Source of the DNA: Nitrospirota bacterium
GTDB lineage: Bacteria; Nitrospirota; Thermodesulfovibrionia; Thermodesulfovibrionales; JdFR-85
Reading direction: 5' to 3'
Length of the DNA: 56,207 nucleotides
Assembly (NCBI GenBank): GCA_015492645.1
Contig: WGER01000030.1
Span: 1-56,207 of the forward strand
This document shows, piece after piece, positions 1 to 9,138 of this stretch. Position 1 is the first letter of the stretch. The number at the start of each line of letters is the position of its first letter. The notes below the pieces were generated by a model. That model made no database searches. It was given only the letters and a program-made list of their open reading frames with translations, and was not told where the DNA came from. The position numbers and the translations under genes are program-made.

Positions 1-1060
<1,060 letters not shown>

Positions 1061-1098
1061 GAAGCTGAAACTCAAATTTGGAGGGACCTGCTTTTCAG

Positions 1099-1110
1099 TT
1101 GTCAAAGAAC
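1099..1110 (-). promoter_or_regulatory. boxA antitermination site, promoter-proximal to 16S
   Basis: The minus strand reads GTTCTTTGACAA about 40 nt before the 16S 5' end. It matches the rRNA boxA element (NusB/NusE recruitment). It lies just downstream of rRNA promoter P2. Confidence 0.6.
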
Positions 1111-1134
1111 GGTATCATTACTACACACAAATAT

Positions 1135-1163
1135 ATTATATCATCAAAGGAGGGAAAAATCAA
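1135..1163 (-). promoter_or_regulatory. rRNA promoter P2
   Basis: Minus strand: TTGATT (1158-1163), 17-bp spacer, perfect TATAAT (1135-1140). Predicted start is near 1128, about 70 nt before the mature 16S end. Confidence 0.6.
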
Positions 1164-1360
1164 TACCCCGCGATACCTCCGGGTATGCGAGCATCTGAGG
1201 CTCTCAGACAAGTGGGTGCCTTGGTATATGCTTAGGCTTCCCCGCAGGCTTTTTAGGGCCTTTGGGGCGTGCACACCACATATACCGCTGGCTCCCTAAC
1301 TCTTCTTGTTCCCTCAGCTCTACACCCCTGATGAGGTATCGCGGAGAACTGTTGGCTTTG

Positions 1361-1373
1361 ATGTAAAGAACAA
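1361..1373 (-). promoter_or_regulatory. upstream boxA-like element
   Basis: The minus strand reads TTGTTCTTTACAT just downstream of P1, so each of the two rRNA promoters is followed by its own boxA-like element. Confidence 0.5.
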
Positions 1374-1390
1374 CTCAACCTTTCAACTTT

Positions 1391-1420
1391 ATCATATAAA
1401 TACATTTTACAGGATGTCAA
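1391..1420 (-). promoter_or_regulatory. rRNA promoter P1
   Basis: Minus strand: perfect TTGACA (1415-1420), 18-bp spacer, TATGAT (1391-1396). The region upstream (about 1430-1540) is A/T-rich with a poly-purine tract and could act as an UP element. The leader from about 1384 to 1061 holds P2 and both boxA sites. I see no gene in 1061-1550. Confidence 0.7.
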
Positions 1421-1550
1421 CTACTGGAAGATACTATAAAACAGATAAACAGAGAGATAAGGCGAGAAAAAAAAAGAAAAAGCATTCAGAATCAAGGCTA
1501 AACATTCTTTTTACCAACCGACAACTAGAATCTCTCTAAAAATAAGTGGA

Positions 1551-1584
1551 ATAAAAGAAAGGAGGAGGTGTCTACACCCCCTCC
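1551..1584 (-). terminator. Rho-independent terminator of the triheme cytochrome gene
   Basis: On the minus strand an 11-bp GC-rich stem (GGAGGGGGTGT with ACACCTCCTCC, dinucleotide AG at its tip) is followed by TTTCTTTTATT. It starts 17 nt after the cytochrome stop codon. Confidence 0.75.
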
Positions 1585-1601
1585 AAGGACCATATTGAAT
1601 A

Positions 1602-1937
1602 TTAACAACCCTTGATTACCTTCTTCTTTTTAATATGGCATTTCTTGCAGAACACGGGCTTAAATGCCTTCTGGCCATTGTGGCAGGCACCGCAGAACTT
1701 TCCGGCATTGATGTCCTTCATGGTGATCTTCTGGGCGCCCTTCTTCATCTGGAAGAGTTTCGGATGGCAGTCGTTACACTTCAGCCCCTTGTCAGCGTGC
1801 TTCTTCCCGTCAAAGATGACCTTCCCCACCTTTCCGTCCTTAAACTCTACTGTCTTGCCGGGTGGCACTGCCATGGTGGTCCCCACAAAGGCGGCTGCAA
1901 CAATCAGTACCAGCAAGAGAATAAGACCTCTCTTCAT
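1602..1937 (-). CDS. Periplasmic triheme c7-type cytochrome
   Basis: A 111-aa electron carrier with three CxxCH heme-binding motifs (CNDCH, CGACH, CKKCH). Extra His residues suitable as sixth ligands include FDGKKH before the first motif. The N-terminus is a signal peptide (MKRGL, a Leu/Val/Ala core, then TTMA before VPPG), so it acts in the periplasm. The segment ITMKDINAGKFCGACH is typical of the small triheme c7/nanowire-type family that passes electrons between the inner membrane and extracellular acceptors. I chose the ATG at 1937, with a GGGGGTGA Shine-Dalgarno site, over an in-frame start 21 nt upstream. It is a single-gene unit with its own terminator. The specific redox partner is not visible. 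Confidence 0.9.
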   Translation of the reverse strand: MKRGLILLLVLIVAAAFVGTTMAVPPGKTVEFKDGKVGKVIFDGKKHADKGLKCNDCHPKLFQMKKGAQKITMKDINAGKFCGACHNGQKAFKPVFCKKCHIKKKKVIKGC

Positions 1938-2004
1938 CTGTTCACCCCCTTTCCTCATGATGTGATAGGGCTACAAATGTAGCCACTTCTGGAACCTTCC
2001 TGGA

Positions 2005-2010
2005 ATTATA
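2005..2010 (-). promoter_or_regulatory. possible -10 element for the cytochrome gene
   Basis: A perfect TATAAT on the minus strand lies about 68 nt before the cytochrome start. No convincing -35 is present. Confidence 0.3.
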
Positions 2011-2133
2011 CAAATTCTATGCCAGCATCTGGAACAAAGGGAAATATTATCTATCGGTCTTGTATCAATCCCCATTTGAGAATCCCCTTCCCCAAAAAGT
2101 GACTACTAAATATACTAAAACTGGAAGATTATG

Positions 2134-2712
2134 TCAACCCCATCTTCTAAATAGGGAATGACCAACCCCTAACTGATCAAGGATCTTCCCAACCACAAAA
2201 TCTATCAACTCTTCTACCTTTTTTGGCCTGTGGTAGAACCCGATCACTGGGGGCACGATCCTCACACCTGCCCTGGCCAGTTTCAGCATATTCTCCAGAT
2301 GAATAACACTGAAGGGGGTCTCTCTGGGACAGAGGATAAGGGGTCTGCCCTCTTTAATCATCACATCGGCAGTCCTCTCTACAAGGCTATTGGCATAGCC
2401 ATGGGCTATACCTGAAAGGGTCTTCATACTACAGGGGGCGATCACCATCCCTGAGGAGAGAAAGGAACCACTGGCCATGGGTGCCCAGAGGTCGTCATCA
2501 CTGTATATTGTCACCTTTTCCCCGAATTTTTCCTGGACTGTAGAGCCTCCTTGATCATCATCAAGGTTCAGGCCGGTCTCCACTTTTATAATCTCTCTGG
2601 CTGTCTCTGTGATGATGAGATGGACCTCAGAGGACTCTGCAAGAACTTCCAATAATCTCAGACCAATAACAACACCTGTCGCCCCTGTGATGGCGAGGAT
2701 ATAACGTCTCAT
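2134..2712 (-). CDS. ubiX: UbiX-type flavin prenyltransferase
   Basis: A 192-aa flavoprotein-fold enzyme. The family joins a dimethylallyl group to FMN, making the prenylated-FMN cofactor for UbiD decarboxylases. The N-terminal ILAITGATGVVIGLRLLEVL is the nucleotide-binding start, MASGSFLSSGMVIAPCSMKTLSGIAHG is the conserved core, and RPLILCPRETPFSVIHLENMLKLARAG is the family signature. Its ATG overlaps the mlaC stop (ATGA), so it is translated with the mla operon although the pathways differ. The partner UbiD is not in the window, so whether the cofactor serves ubiquinone, menaquinone or aromatic metabolism cannot be told. Confidence 0.95.
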   Translation of the reverse strand: MRRYILAITGATGVVIGLRLLEVLAESSEVHLIITETAREIIKVETGLNLDDDQGGSTVQEKFGEKVTIYSDDDLWAPMASGSFLSSGMVIAPCSMKTLSGIAHGYANSLVERTADVMIKEGRPLILCPRETPFSVIHLENMLKLARAGVRIVPPVIGFYHRPKKVEELIDFVVGKILDQLGVGHSLFRRWG

Positions 2713-3299
2713 TCCTCAGCGACCTTTTGCCGGAGCAAACTTAGCAGACCTGAATATGACTCCCTTTGAATTATCTTATTAAACTGACTTCTGTAGTTTC
2801 TGACCAGGCTCACACCTTCTATAACCACATCATAGACCACCCACCTTCCTCTCTTCTGTAGCATCCTGTAGTAAATGGGAACTTCAGTACCCTGAGAGGT
2901 CTTCACAAGGGTCTTCACAATGGCATAACCATCCTTCACCCTCTCCTCAAGATAGAAGATCTCCTCATCTGTATATGCTTCTATTTTACTTATATAGGTC
3001 TTTTCAAGGAGTCTGGAAAAGAGAGCGACGAATTCTCTCCTCTCTTCAGGAGTACGTCTCCTCCAGTGAATGCCAAGTGCCCTTTTTGATACCTCTTCAA
3101 AATCAAAGACCCTCTCCACAGCATCCCTTATAGCCTTTCTCCTCTCCTTGGACCTTTCCGGACCCTTAAGTGAGGGGTCTTTCAGTATCTCTATCACGTT
3201 CTCCACCACCACCTTTAGGGTGGCCATGGGGGTATCCTCGGTGTGGGCGATACCGGTGAGAAAAACAACAATCACCACCAATGAAAGAATCGACCTCAC
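2709..3299 (-). CDS. mlaC: MlaC-type periplasmic phospholipid-binding protein
   Basis: A 196-aa exported protein. A signal peptide (hydrophobic ILSLVVIVVFLTGIAHT) is followed by the MlaC/Ttg2D domain, with the recognisable segments FDFEEVSKRALGIHWRRRTPEERREFVALFSRLLEKTYI and VKTLVKTSQGTEVPIYYRM. MlaC shuttles phospholipids between the outer-membrane MlaA site and the inner-membrane MlaFED complex. The start is GTG at 3299, overlapping the mlaA stop, with an AAGGAGG Shine-Dalgarno site inside the end of mlaA. Length is normal for the family. Confidence 0.92.
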   Translation of the reverse strand: MRSILSLVVIVVFLTGIAHTEDTPMATLKVVVENVIEILKDPSLKGPERSKERRKAIRDAVERVFDFEEVSKRALGIHWRRRTPEERREFVALFSRLLEKTYISKIEAYTDEEIFYLEERVKDGYAIVKTLVKTSQGTEVPIYYRMLQKRGRWVVYDVVIEGVSLVRNYRSQFNKIIQRESYSGLLSLLRQKVAEE

Positions 3300-4264
3300 C
3301 TCTGGACCTCCTTCCTCCTATTCTGGTGATAGGCGTCTTTTAATGCGGTGTAAGGGTCGAGGGCAGAGGCCTTGAGGGTCTCGTATTCACCTATCCTGAG
3401 GGATGTATTATTCAGATATCTGTAACTCTGTATTGCGAGGACCGTCTGCAGGTCTGAGATGTAATTCACTGGATCAATAAATGTATCAACCACCAGGCCA
3501 AAGAAGTCCCTGAGGTTTGATGGACCAAGGACTGGAAGCACCAGATAGGGCCCCTCCCTCATACCATATACCGCAAGGGTCTGACCGAAGTCCTCCTCCT
3601 CCGACTTCAGACCAAACTCAGTAGCCGGATCAGCAAGACCGGCAACACCTGCGGTGGTGTTCAGCAGGAATCGGAGGAGTTCCCTTGCTGCTCCGTCCAC
3701 CTTCCCTTGAAGCAGGGAGTTTACCATCCTCACTGGTGTGGTCAGATTGTGAAAGAGGTTCCTTACGGCCACTCTGAAGTCCTCAGGTATAACAAAGGAA
3801 TACCCCCTTGCAATCGGCTTTATCAGATAAAAGTAAAGTCTGTCGTTAAGCCAGAAGACCCTTCTATTAAGGTCCTCCAGAGGGTCCAAAGGCTCCTCCA
3901 CCTCATAGGACTCCAGAATGGTATCACCTGTCTCCTCTGTGGAATCAGCGGTCTTATTGTCAGGGTTATTCATGGCAATCTCTTCCGTACCATCCCACTC
4001 CACCTCCATATATACTACCTCCACTGCTTCGATGTATCTCTTTTTGTATACCCTCCGTGCTTCAGTCTGGGGAGGATAATCTGTCATATGTACTACCCCT
4101 TCTGCATCTGTCCAGAGAAAGATAGAACCATTTTTCACACCTACGAGGTGTGATTGTGTAGGGTCCTGTTTTGCCTCTACCAGAAGAGGTAGCCCTACTG
4201 CAAGCAGGAGGATTAAATGGAGGAGGACTCTCCGGTGAGACATCTGTTTGATAACCCTTATCAC
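3296..4264 (-). CDS. mlaA: MlaA (VacJ) with an N-terminal DUF4124 domain
   Basis: A 322-aa protein with three parts. First is a signal peptide. Second is a DUF4124-like segment near residues 45-75 (SIFLWTDAEGVVHMTDYPPQ). Third is the MlaA/VacJ domain from about residue 120 (EPLDPLEDLNRRVFWLNDRLYFY, later VLPVLGPSNLRDFFG). MlaA removes misplaced phospholipids from the outer leaflet of the outer membrane. Classical MlaA is a lipoprotein, but no lipobox cysteine follows the signal core here (PLLVEAKQ). The start is GTG 4264, overlapping the mlaD stop. An ATG at 4243 (MSHRR) is a real alternative. The VacJ assignment is firm. The DUF4124 fusion is read from motif similarity. Confidence 0.9.
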   Translation of the reverse strand: MIRVIKQMSHRRVLLHLILLLAVGLPLLVEAKQDPTQSHLVGVKNGSIFLWTDAEGVVHMTDYPPQTEARRVYKKRYIEAVEVVYMEVEWDGTEEIAMNNPDNKTADSTEETGDTILESYEVEEPLDPLEDLNRRVFWLNDRLYFYLIKPIARGYSFVIPEDFRVAVRNLFHNLTTPVRMVNSLLQGKVDGAARELLRFLLNTTAGVAGLADPATEFGLKSEEEDFGQTLAVYGMREGPYLVLPVLGPSNLRDFFGLVVDTFIDPVNYISDLQTVLAIQSYRYLNNTSLRIGEYETLKASALDPYTALKDAYHQNRRKEVQR

Positions 4265-4719
4265 TGCTGGACCTTCCCAAAGACAAACTTTGATATGATC
4301 TCTTCAATATCCACCGCCGACTCTGTCTCCCTGAGTGTCTCACCTTCTGCCACAAGGTCTTCTGAGCCTCCCGGGGTTATCTCAATATATTTCTCCCCAA
4401 TGAGCCCCTTTGTCTTTATAGAGACTATAGCATCCTTCTGGAGTTTCACCTTATGGTCAATAATCATCTCAACCCTTGCGAGGTAGTCTTCTGTGAGGGT
4501 AATCCTCTTTACCCTTCCCACCTGCACACCTGCTATCTCAACCGGGGCACCTGGTTTCAGTCCACCAACCTTCACAAATTCAGCATACACCCTGTATCCC
4601 CTCATCCCGAACAGTTCCATCTTTGCAAATCTAACCGAGATATATGCGAGCGAAAGGATCCCTACGAGCACAAACAACCCCACGAACACTTCCAGCCTTT
4701 TCATATCATCTCTATTCAA
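4261..4719 (-). CDS. mlaD: MlaD-type MCE-domain protein
   Basis: A 152-aa inner-membrane-anchored protein: one N-terminal transmembrane helix (about residues 10-28, VFVGLFVLVGILSLAYISV) and a single MCE domain (VGGLKPGAPVEIAGVQVGRVKRITL, then IGEKYIEITPGGSEDLV). MlaD hexamers form the lipid channel of the MlaFEDB complex in the periplasm. The size is that of a short, single-MCE MlaD. It overlaps mlaF upstream and mlaA downstream by 4 nt each, so expression is tightly coupled. Confidence 0.95.
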   Translation of the reverse strand: MNRDDMKRLEVFVGLFVLVGILSLAYISVRFAKMELFGMRGYRVYAEFVKVGGLKPGAPVEIAGVQVGRVKRITLTEDYLARVEMIIDHKVKLQKDAIVSIKTKGLIGEKYIEITPGGSEDLVAEGETLRETESAVDIEEIISKFVFGKVQQ

Positions 4720-5465
4720 GACTGTGTCTCCTGAAGTCCATATGGAGAGCCGGTTATGAAGGCCCTCACAAGGGGATGCCTTGACTTTGTTATCTCTTCT
4801 GGTGTCCCGAACTCGACAACTCTTCCCATGTCAAGCATTGCTACCTTGTCCACTATTGAAAAAACCTCCGGCACATCATGACTCACTATTACCCCTGTAA
4901 AATTGTACTTTTTATGTGTACTTTCTATCAACCTATGGATGGAGTTGAGAGTGATTGGATCAAGGCCTGTGGTGGGTTCATCAAAAAGGACTATAGAAGG
5001 CTCTGTCACAAGGGCCCTTGCCAACGCTGCCCTCTTCCGCATTCCACCACTCAGTTCTGCCGGGAACTTATGTTCGTGTCCCAGGAGCCCCACATCCTCA
5101 AGAACCTCCTCCACCTTCTGCCTCACCACCTGCTCATTGAGCCTCAGCCTTTCTCTCAGTGGAAAGGCGACATTATCAAAGATGCTCATGGAATCGAAGA
5201 GTGCCCCACCCTGAAATACCACCCCGAAACGCTCCCTCACCTTACACAGTTCCCTTGTACAAAATCTAACAATATCCAGACCCTCTATTACAATGCTTCC
5301 ACTGTCAGGTTTGTAAAGGCCCAGCATATGTTTCAGGAGCACGCTCTTTCCTACCCCACTTCTGCCCACTATTGCAACGAGTTCCCCCTTTTCTATCCTC
5401 AGGGTCACCCCCTTCAGGACCTCCTGTCCGTCCAGTGTCTTCCTTATATCTATTATCTCAATCAT
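4716..5465 (-). CDS. mlaF: MlaF-type ABC ATPase
   Basis: A 249-aa ABC ATPase. Walker A is GRSGVGKS (34-41), the signature is LSGGMRKRAALARAL (about 139), Walker B is IVLFDEPTTGLDP, and the switch His is in IVSHD. The GMRKR version of the signature is characteristic of MlaF/Ttg2A lipid transporters. It powers MlaE in the cytoplasm. It starts by stop-start overlap with mlaE. Confidence 0.96.
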   Translation of the reverse strand: MIEIIDIRKTLDGQEVLKGVTLRIEKGELVAIVGRSGVGKSVLLKHMLGLYKPDSGSIVIEGLDIVRFCTRELCKVRERFGVVFQGGALFDSMSIFDNVAFPLRERLRLNEQVVRQKVEEVLEDVGLLGHEHKFPAELSGGMRKRAALARALVTEPSIVLFDEPTTGLDPITLNSIHRLIESTHKKYNFTGVIVSHDVPEVFSIVDKVAMLDMGRVVEFGTPEEITKSRHPLVRAFITGSPYGLQETQS

Positions 5466-6232
5466 TATAGATAGAAGGTCCCTATAACATAGTCAGAAAC
5501 AAGTATAAGAACAGAAGAGAGAACGACCGCCTCTGTGGTGGCCCTGCTTACGCCCTCTGCTCCATGTCCTGCTGTGTAACCCTTCCAGCAGCATACCCAT
5601 GAGACTATCAGGCCAAAAAAGAGGGACTTAACTGTTCCGATACTTATGTCCTCTGTGGTAAGGAAGGTCTCTATCTGGGAGAAATAGGTACCTTTACTTA
5701 ATCCGAGTATCTTTACACCCACAACATATCCTGTATATATACCCACGAGATCAAAGATTCCACCTAAGAGGGGGAACACCAGGATAGCAGCCACTATATT
5801 CGGCACCACCAGATATTTCAAGGGGTTTAGGGCCATTGCAAGTATCGCATCTATCTGTTCGGTTATCTTCATTATCCCTATCTCTGCAGTGAGTGCAGAG
5901 CCTGCCCTGCCCGTCACCATCAGCGCAGAGAGCACGGGGCCCAGTTCCCTTATAAGGCTCAGTGCCACGGCTGGTCCGAGGAGGGCCTCAGATCCGAACT
6001 TTCTGAGGGTGTAAAAGACCTGCAGACTCAGGACCATACCTGTAAAGGCACCTGTAAGGACAATGACCATCAGTGACCTGTTCCCAAAGAACCTCACCTG
6101 TCTGAGGAAGACCTTGAACTTAAATGGCGGAGTGAAGATATGGTAGAGAGAGACCAGAAGAAAGATAAACATCCCGCCCATCTGTCTGAGCAAGTGGAGT
6201 GTACCGGAACCTATGGTCTGAAGGAAATTCAT
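5465..6232 (-). CDS. mlaE: MlaE-type ABC permease
   Basis: A 255-aa inner-membrane permease of the MlaE/TrnG family, with five or so hydrophobic segments and the family core VLSALMVTGRAGSALTAEIGIMKITEQIDAI (about 118-148). It is the first gene of mlaE-F-D-A-C-ubiX, which all overlap or abut. The order differs from E. coli: mlaA lies within the operon and mlaB (STAS) is absent. No Shine-Dalgarno site precedes the ATG. Instead TGTTAAAAT ends 6 nt before it, predicting a leaderless message. Confidence 0.95.
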   Translation of the reverse strand: MNFLQTIGSGTLHLLRQMGGMFIFLLVSLYHIFTPPFKFKVFLRQVRFFGNRSLMVIVLTGAFTGMVLSLQVFYTLRKFGSEALLGPAVALSLIRELGPVLSALMVTGRAGSALTAEIGIMKITEQIDAILAMALNPLKYLVVPNIVAAILVFPLLGGIFDLVGIYTGYVVGVKILGLSKGTYFSQIETFLTTEDISIGTVKSLFFGLIVSWVCCWKGYTAGHGAEGVSRATTEAVVLSSVLILVSDYVIGTFYL

Positions 6233-6238
6233 CTTCAG

Positions 6239-6247
6239 ATTTTAACA
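6239..6247 (-). promoter_or_regulatory. extended -10 promoter of the mla operon, probably leaderless
   Basis: The minus strand reads TGT-TAAAAT, 6 nt, then the mlaE ATG (6232). A start point about 7 nt after the -10 coincides with the ATG. No clear -35 and no Shine-Dalgarno site. Confidence 0.55.
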
Positions 6248-6307
6248 AATTACCACCTTCTTTCGCCCTCCTTCAGAAATGCTATTAGACTTTCGGTCGA
6301 TACAAGT

Positions 6308-6366
6308 GGCAGGATTTGTCAGATGGGCTGCTGGTTTGGACACAAATTAATGCGATGATTTTTATA
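6308..6366 (+). repeat. fragment of hairpin repeat family 2 (3' part)
   Basis: This matches the 3' end of the family copies at 18219-18411 and 28002-28152: an aggatttgtcag-like start, then GCTGCTGG and GACACAAATTAATGCGATG followed by TTTTAT. It lies immediately left of a miniature element, so the 6233-6591 gap consists of the mla promoter, this fragment and that element, with no gene. Confidence 0.5.
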
Positions 6367-6372
6367 TGCAAT

Positions 6373-6549
6373 TAGTGCTGTCCAAAATAACCTGCGATAG
6401 TATACACAGGCGGTGTGCCGAACAGCAGAGGTCAGATATCAGAGGTCAGAAGTCGGATTTTTCACTTAGTCTTCTGACCTCTGACTTCAGACTTCTGACC
6501 TCTGTTTTTTTGGCACACCGCCTCTGCCTCAACCCTATTTTGGTGTAAT
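6373..6549 (+). mobile_element. Hybrid miniature inverted-repeat element (family 1 ends, foreign core)
   Basis: The left end (CTGTCCAAAATAACCTGCG...GGCGGTGTGCC, from 6378) is nearly identical to the left ends at 16140 and 47830. The right part (GGCACACCGCCTCTGCCTCA...CTATTTTGG, 6512-6542) matches their right ends, but the terminal GGACAGATGTG is lost. The usual ~110-bp core is replaced by an inverted repeat built of AGAGGTCAGA units (arms about 6426-6458 and 6470-6504). No clear target duplication remains. The 60-codon open frame across it is an artefact of the repeat. Confidence 0.65.
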
Positions 6550-6591
6550 TTAAAAACCCGTTACAGGCCTGGCCAAAACCTGATGCCCTTA

Positions 6592-8844
6592 TCATCCACA
6601 CTTGGTATATCCACAGTTTCTACAGACCACACAGCCGCTTTCATGCTCAACCACTCCACCACACTCAGGACATGCCCCAAGCAGTGGACCCCTCTGCGGG
6701 ATATTCCCCTTTGAGCCGTTACCTCCCTTCTTCGTCATATAGAGTTCAAGGGCCTTACCTATTGCATCAGCGCAGGATGAGATCTTGCCACCCTTTGCCC
6801 AGGTCTGCTGGTGGCAGGAGATGCCCTTCAGTTGTTTGATGATCTCCTCTGGAGCGATGTTACATCTGAGGGCAAGGGAGACGAGTCTTCCTATCGCCTC
6901 GGACTGGCTTGCCGCACATCCGCCTGCCTTTCCCATATGATTGAAGACCTCAAAGGGCTGGCCCCTTTCATCTTCGTTCACTGTAACATAGAGGTTACCA
7001 CAACCTGTCTTCATTACCCTTGTGGTGCCCACCACCACCTCGGGCCTCTTTCTCGGGACGATCCTTTCCTCCATAGTATCAGAAGGGCCACGCGGTGCCG
7101 GGCTTCCGGCAGAAGACGACTCTACTGAGGCCCCCTTGCTGAGGACCTGCTGCTGTCTGGAACCATCTCTGTATACTGTGACCCCCTTACATCCCAGTTC
7201 ATAGGCAAGTAGATACACCCTCTCCACATCCTCCGGGGTTGCATGATTCGGGAAGTTCACCGTCTTGGAGACCGCATTGTCCACATACCTCTGAAAGGCC
7301 GCCTGCATCCTGATGTGTTCCTCAGGGGTGATATCATGGGCGGTGACAAAGAGGGCCTTCACATCATCGGGTACACCATCCACATCCCTTACGGATCCGG
7401 TCCTGGAGACCTCCTCCATCAGTTCCCTTGAGTAGAATCCCCTCTCACGGGCTATCCTCTCAAAGTGTGGATTGACCTCTAAGAGTCTGGTCCCTTCAAG
7501 GACATTCCTGACAAAGCAGACCGCAAAGAGGGGCTCAATCCCTGAAGAGCAACCCGCTATTATGCTGAGACTGCCGGTGGGGGCTATTGTGGTGACCGTT
7601 GCGTTTCTTACCCTGAAGGCCTGTCTGGCATAGATGCTCCTTGACCAGTTGGGAAATACCCCTCTCTCCTCAGCCAGTCTCGCCGATGCCTTCCGGGCCT
7701 CTTCTGATATGAACCTCATCACCTCCTCTGCAAGGGATAGCGCCTCAGGACTGTTGTAAGGAATGCCCAGTTGTATCAGCATGTCTGCCCAACCCATCAC
7801 CCCCAGGCCTATCTTCCTGTTCGCCTTTGTCATCTCCTCTATCTTCTTGAGGGGATACCTGTTCACATCAATCACATTGTCCAGGAAGTGCACTGCCTGA
7901 TGGACCCTCTCTCTGAGGTGTTCCCAGTCTATACCTCCACCCCTGACCATTTTTGCAAGGTTTATAGATCCCAGATTGCAGGACTCATAGGGCAGCAGTG
8001 GTTGCTCACCGCAGGGGTTAGTGCTTTCGATCTGACCCACCTCGGGTGTGGGGTTGCTATTGTTTATCCTGTCAAGAAATACTATGCCAGGTTCTCCATT
8101 CTTCCATGCCTGCCTGACTATCAGTTTGAAGACATCTCTGGCCCTGAGAGTACCCGTCACCCTGCCTGTCCTCGGGTTTACGAGGCGATACTCGGTGTCC
8201 TTTTTTACTGCCTCCATGAACTCTTCTGTAAGGGCCACAGAGATATTGAAGTTTGTAAACCTCTGGTTGTCATCCTTACAGGAGACAAACTCCAGTATGT
8301 CCGGGTGATCCACCCTCAGGATCCCCATATTGGCCCCCCTTCTTCTGCCACCCTGCTTTACCGCCTCTGTGGCCACATCAAACACCGTCATGAAGGAGAC
8401 AGGCCCGGAGGAGATCCCCTTTGTTGATCCCACCACATCGCCCTTCGGTCTGAGCCTCGAGAAACTGAACCCGGTTCCACCGCCGGACTTGTGAATTATG
8501 GCGGCATTCTTAACCGCCTCAAATATACCCTCCATAGAGTCCTCAACAGGCAGTACAAAACAGGCACTCAGTTGCCCCAGTTCTGTACCTGCATTCATAA
8601 GTGTGGGGCTGTTGGGGAGAAACTCCAGTGAGGTCATCAGGTCATAAAAGGCCTCTTCTGTCCGTTCTACCTCTGGATAGGATGCACCATAGAGGAGGTC
8701 TGCCTGTGCTATCGCCCTTGCAACCCTCCGGAACATCTCCTCAGGTGTCTCCACCACATTGCCCTCCTCGTCCTTCTTCAGATACCTCTTCTCAAGGACC
8801 TTGAGAGCGTTTTCTGAGAGTATGAGTCCTGTTTTGATAGACAT
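6592..8844 (-). CDS. nrdJ: B12-dependent (class II) ribonucleoside-diphosphate reductase
   Basis: A 750-aa enzyme that makes deoxyribonucleotides using adenosylcobalamin, so it works with or without oxygen. Visible: the family N-terminus [35 protein letters not shown], the active-site NPCGE (thiyl-radical Cys and flanking Asn/Glu) with [30 protein letters not shown], a TSCPD-type domain ([13 protein letters not shown]) and a C-terminal zinc-ribbon CPECG...[10 protein letters not shown] that carries the regenerating thiols. The start at 8844 has AAGGAGG at ideal spacing and gives the usual family N-terminus. The frame remains open to an ATG at 8952 with its own GAGGTGA, which would add 36 residues. 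No NrdR box was recognised. Confidence 0.95.
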   Translation of the reverse strand: MSIKTGLILSENALKVLEKRYLKKDEEGNVVETPEEMFRRVARAIAQADLLYGASYPEVERTEEAFYDLMTSLEFLPNSPTLMNAGTELGQLSACFVLPVEDSMEGIFEAVKNAAIIHKSGGGTGFSFSRLRPKGDVVGSTKGISSGPVSFMTVFDVATEAVKQGGRRRGANMGILRVDHPDILEFVSCKDDNQRFTNFNISVALTEEFMEAVKKDTEYRLVNPRTGRVTGTLRARDVFKLIVRQAWKNGEPGIVFLDRINNSNPTPEVGQIESTNPCGEQPLLPYESCNLGSINLAKMVRGGGIDWEHLRERVHQAVHFLDNVIDVNRYPLKKIEEMTKANRKIGLGVMGWADMLIQLGIPYNSPEALSLAEEVMRFISEEARKASARLAEERGVFPNWSRSIYARQAFRVRNATVTTIAPTGSLSIIAGCSSGIEPLFAVCFVRNVLEGTRLLEVNPHFERIARERGFYSRELMEEVSRTGSVRDVDGVPDDVKALFVTAHDITPEEHIRMQAAFQRYVDNAVSKTVNFPNHATPEDVERVYLLAYELGCKGVTVYRDGSRQQQVLSKGASVESSSAGSPAPRGPSDTMEERIVPRKRPEVVVGTTRVMKTGCGNLYVTVNEDERGQPFEVFNHMGKAGGCAASQSEAIGRLVSLALRCNIAPEEIIKQLKGISCHQQTWAKGGKISSCADAIGKALELYMTKKGGNGSKGNIPQRGPLLGACPECGGVVEHESGCVVCRNCGYTKCG

Positions 8845-8973
8845 AATAATACCTCCTTGAATAAGATTAATCCCCTTTTGATATCCCAAAGATATTTTTC
8901 TCTTTTCTGCTCGGGCACTCTGGTACCCTTCCTCTCTTTCATCTAATTGCATGGTTTCACCTCAAAAGGGCCT

Positions 8974-9120
8974 TCATTGATCCCTGTCCGACATCGCCTC
9001 TTCTTCTAAGGTCTTAATCACCTCTGAGAGGTCCCTCCTCTCAATCGGGCATAGCCTTGTGCAGAGGTATGGACACTCCAGACAGTTCATCCAGTCACCT
9101 ATCCCCTTACAATACTTCAT
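8974..9120 (-). CDS. 48-aa cysteine-rich ORF upstream of nrdJ
   Basis: ATG 9120 to TGA 8974 encodes a 48-aa peptide beginning MKYCKGIGDWMNCLECPYLC and continuing TRLCPIERRDLSEV. It has five Cys in the first 24 residues (4, 13, 16, 20, 24), a pattern suited to binding zinc or an iron-sulfur cluster. It starts about 12 nt after the predicted start point of a good promoter (9139-9166), lacks a Shine-Dalgarno site, and ends 21 nt before the upstream nrdJ start. It could be a small metal-binding protein or a regulatory leader peptide for nrdJ. I do not recognise a named family. Codon composition looks like its neighbours. Confidence 0.5.
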   Translation of the reverse strand: MKYCKGIGDWMNCLECPYLCTRLCPIERRDLSEVIKTLEEEAMSDRDQ

Positions 9121-9138
9121 TTAGTATGTGGCATTTAT

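Noticed and set aside
1161-1200. Possible tRNA or 23S-like fragment in the rRNA leader (GGTGCCTTGGTATATGC, GGTATCGCGG motifs)
   Set aside because: No cloverleaf or conserved 23S neighbourhood could be formed; the motifs are short and more likely leader hairpins.
4878-5474. 198-codon plus-strand frame opposite mlaF
   Set aside because: It is a shadow of the conserved ABC ATPase.
6366-6548. 60-codon frame with repeated RSDIRGQKSDF/LLTSDFRLLTSVF sequence
   Set aside because: It is the translation of the AGAGGTCAGA inverted repeat within a miniature element; such frames are artefacts.
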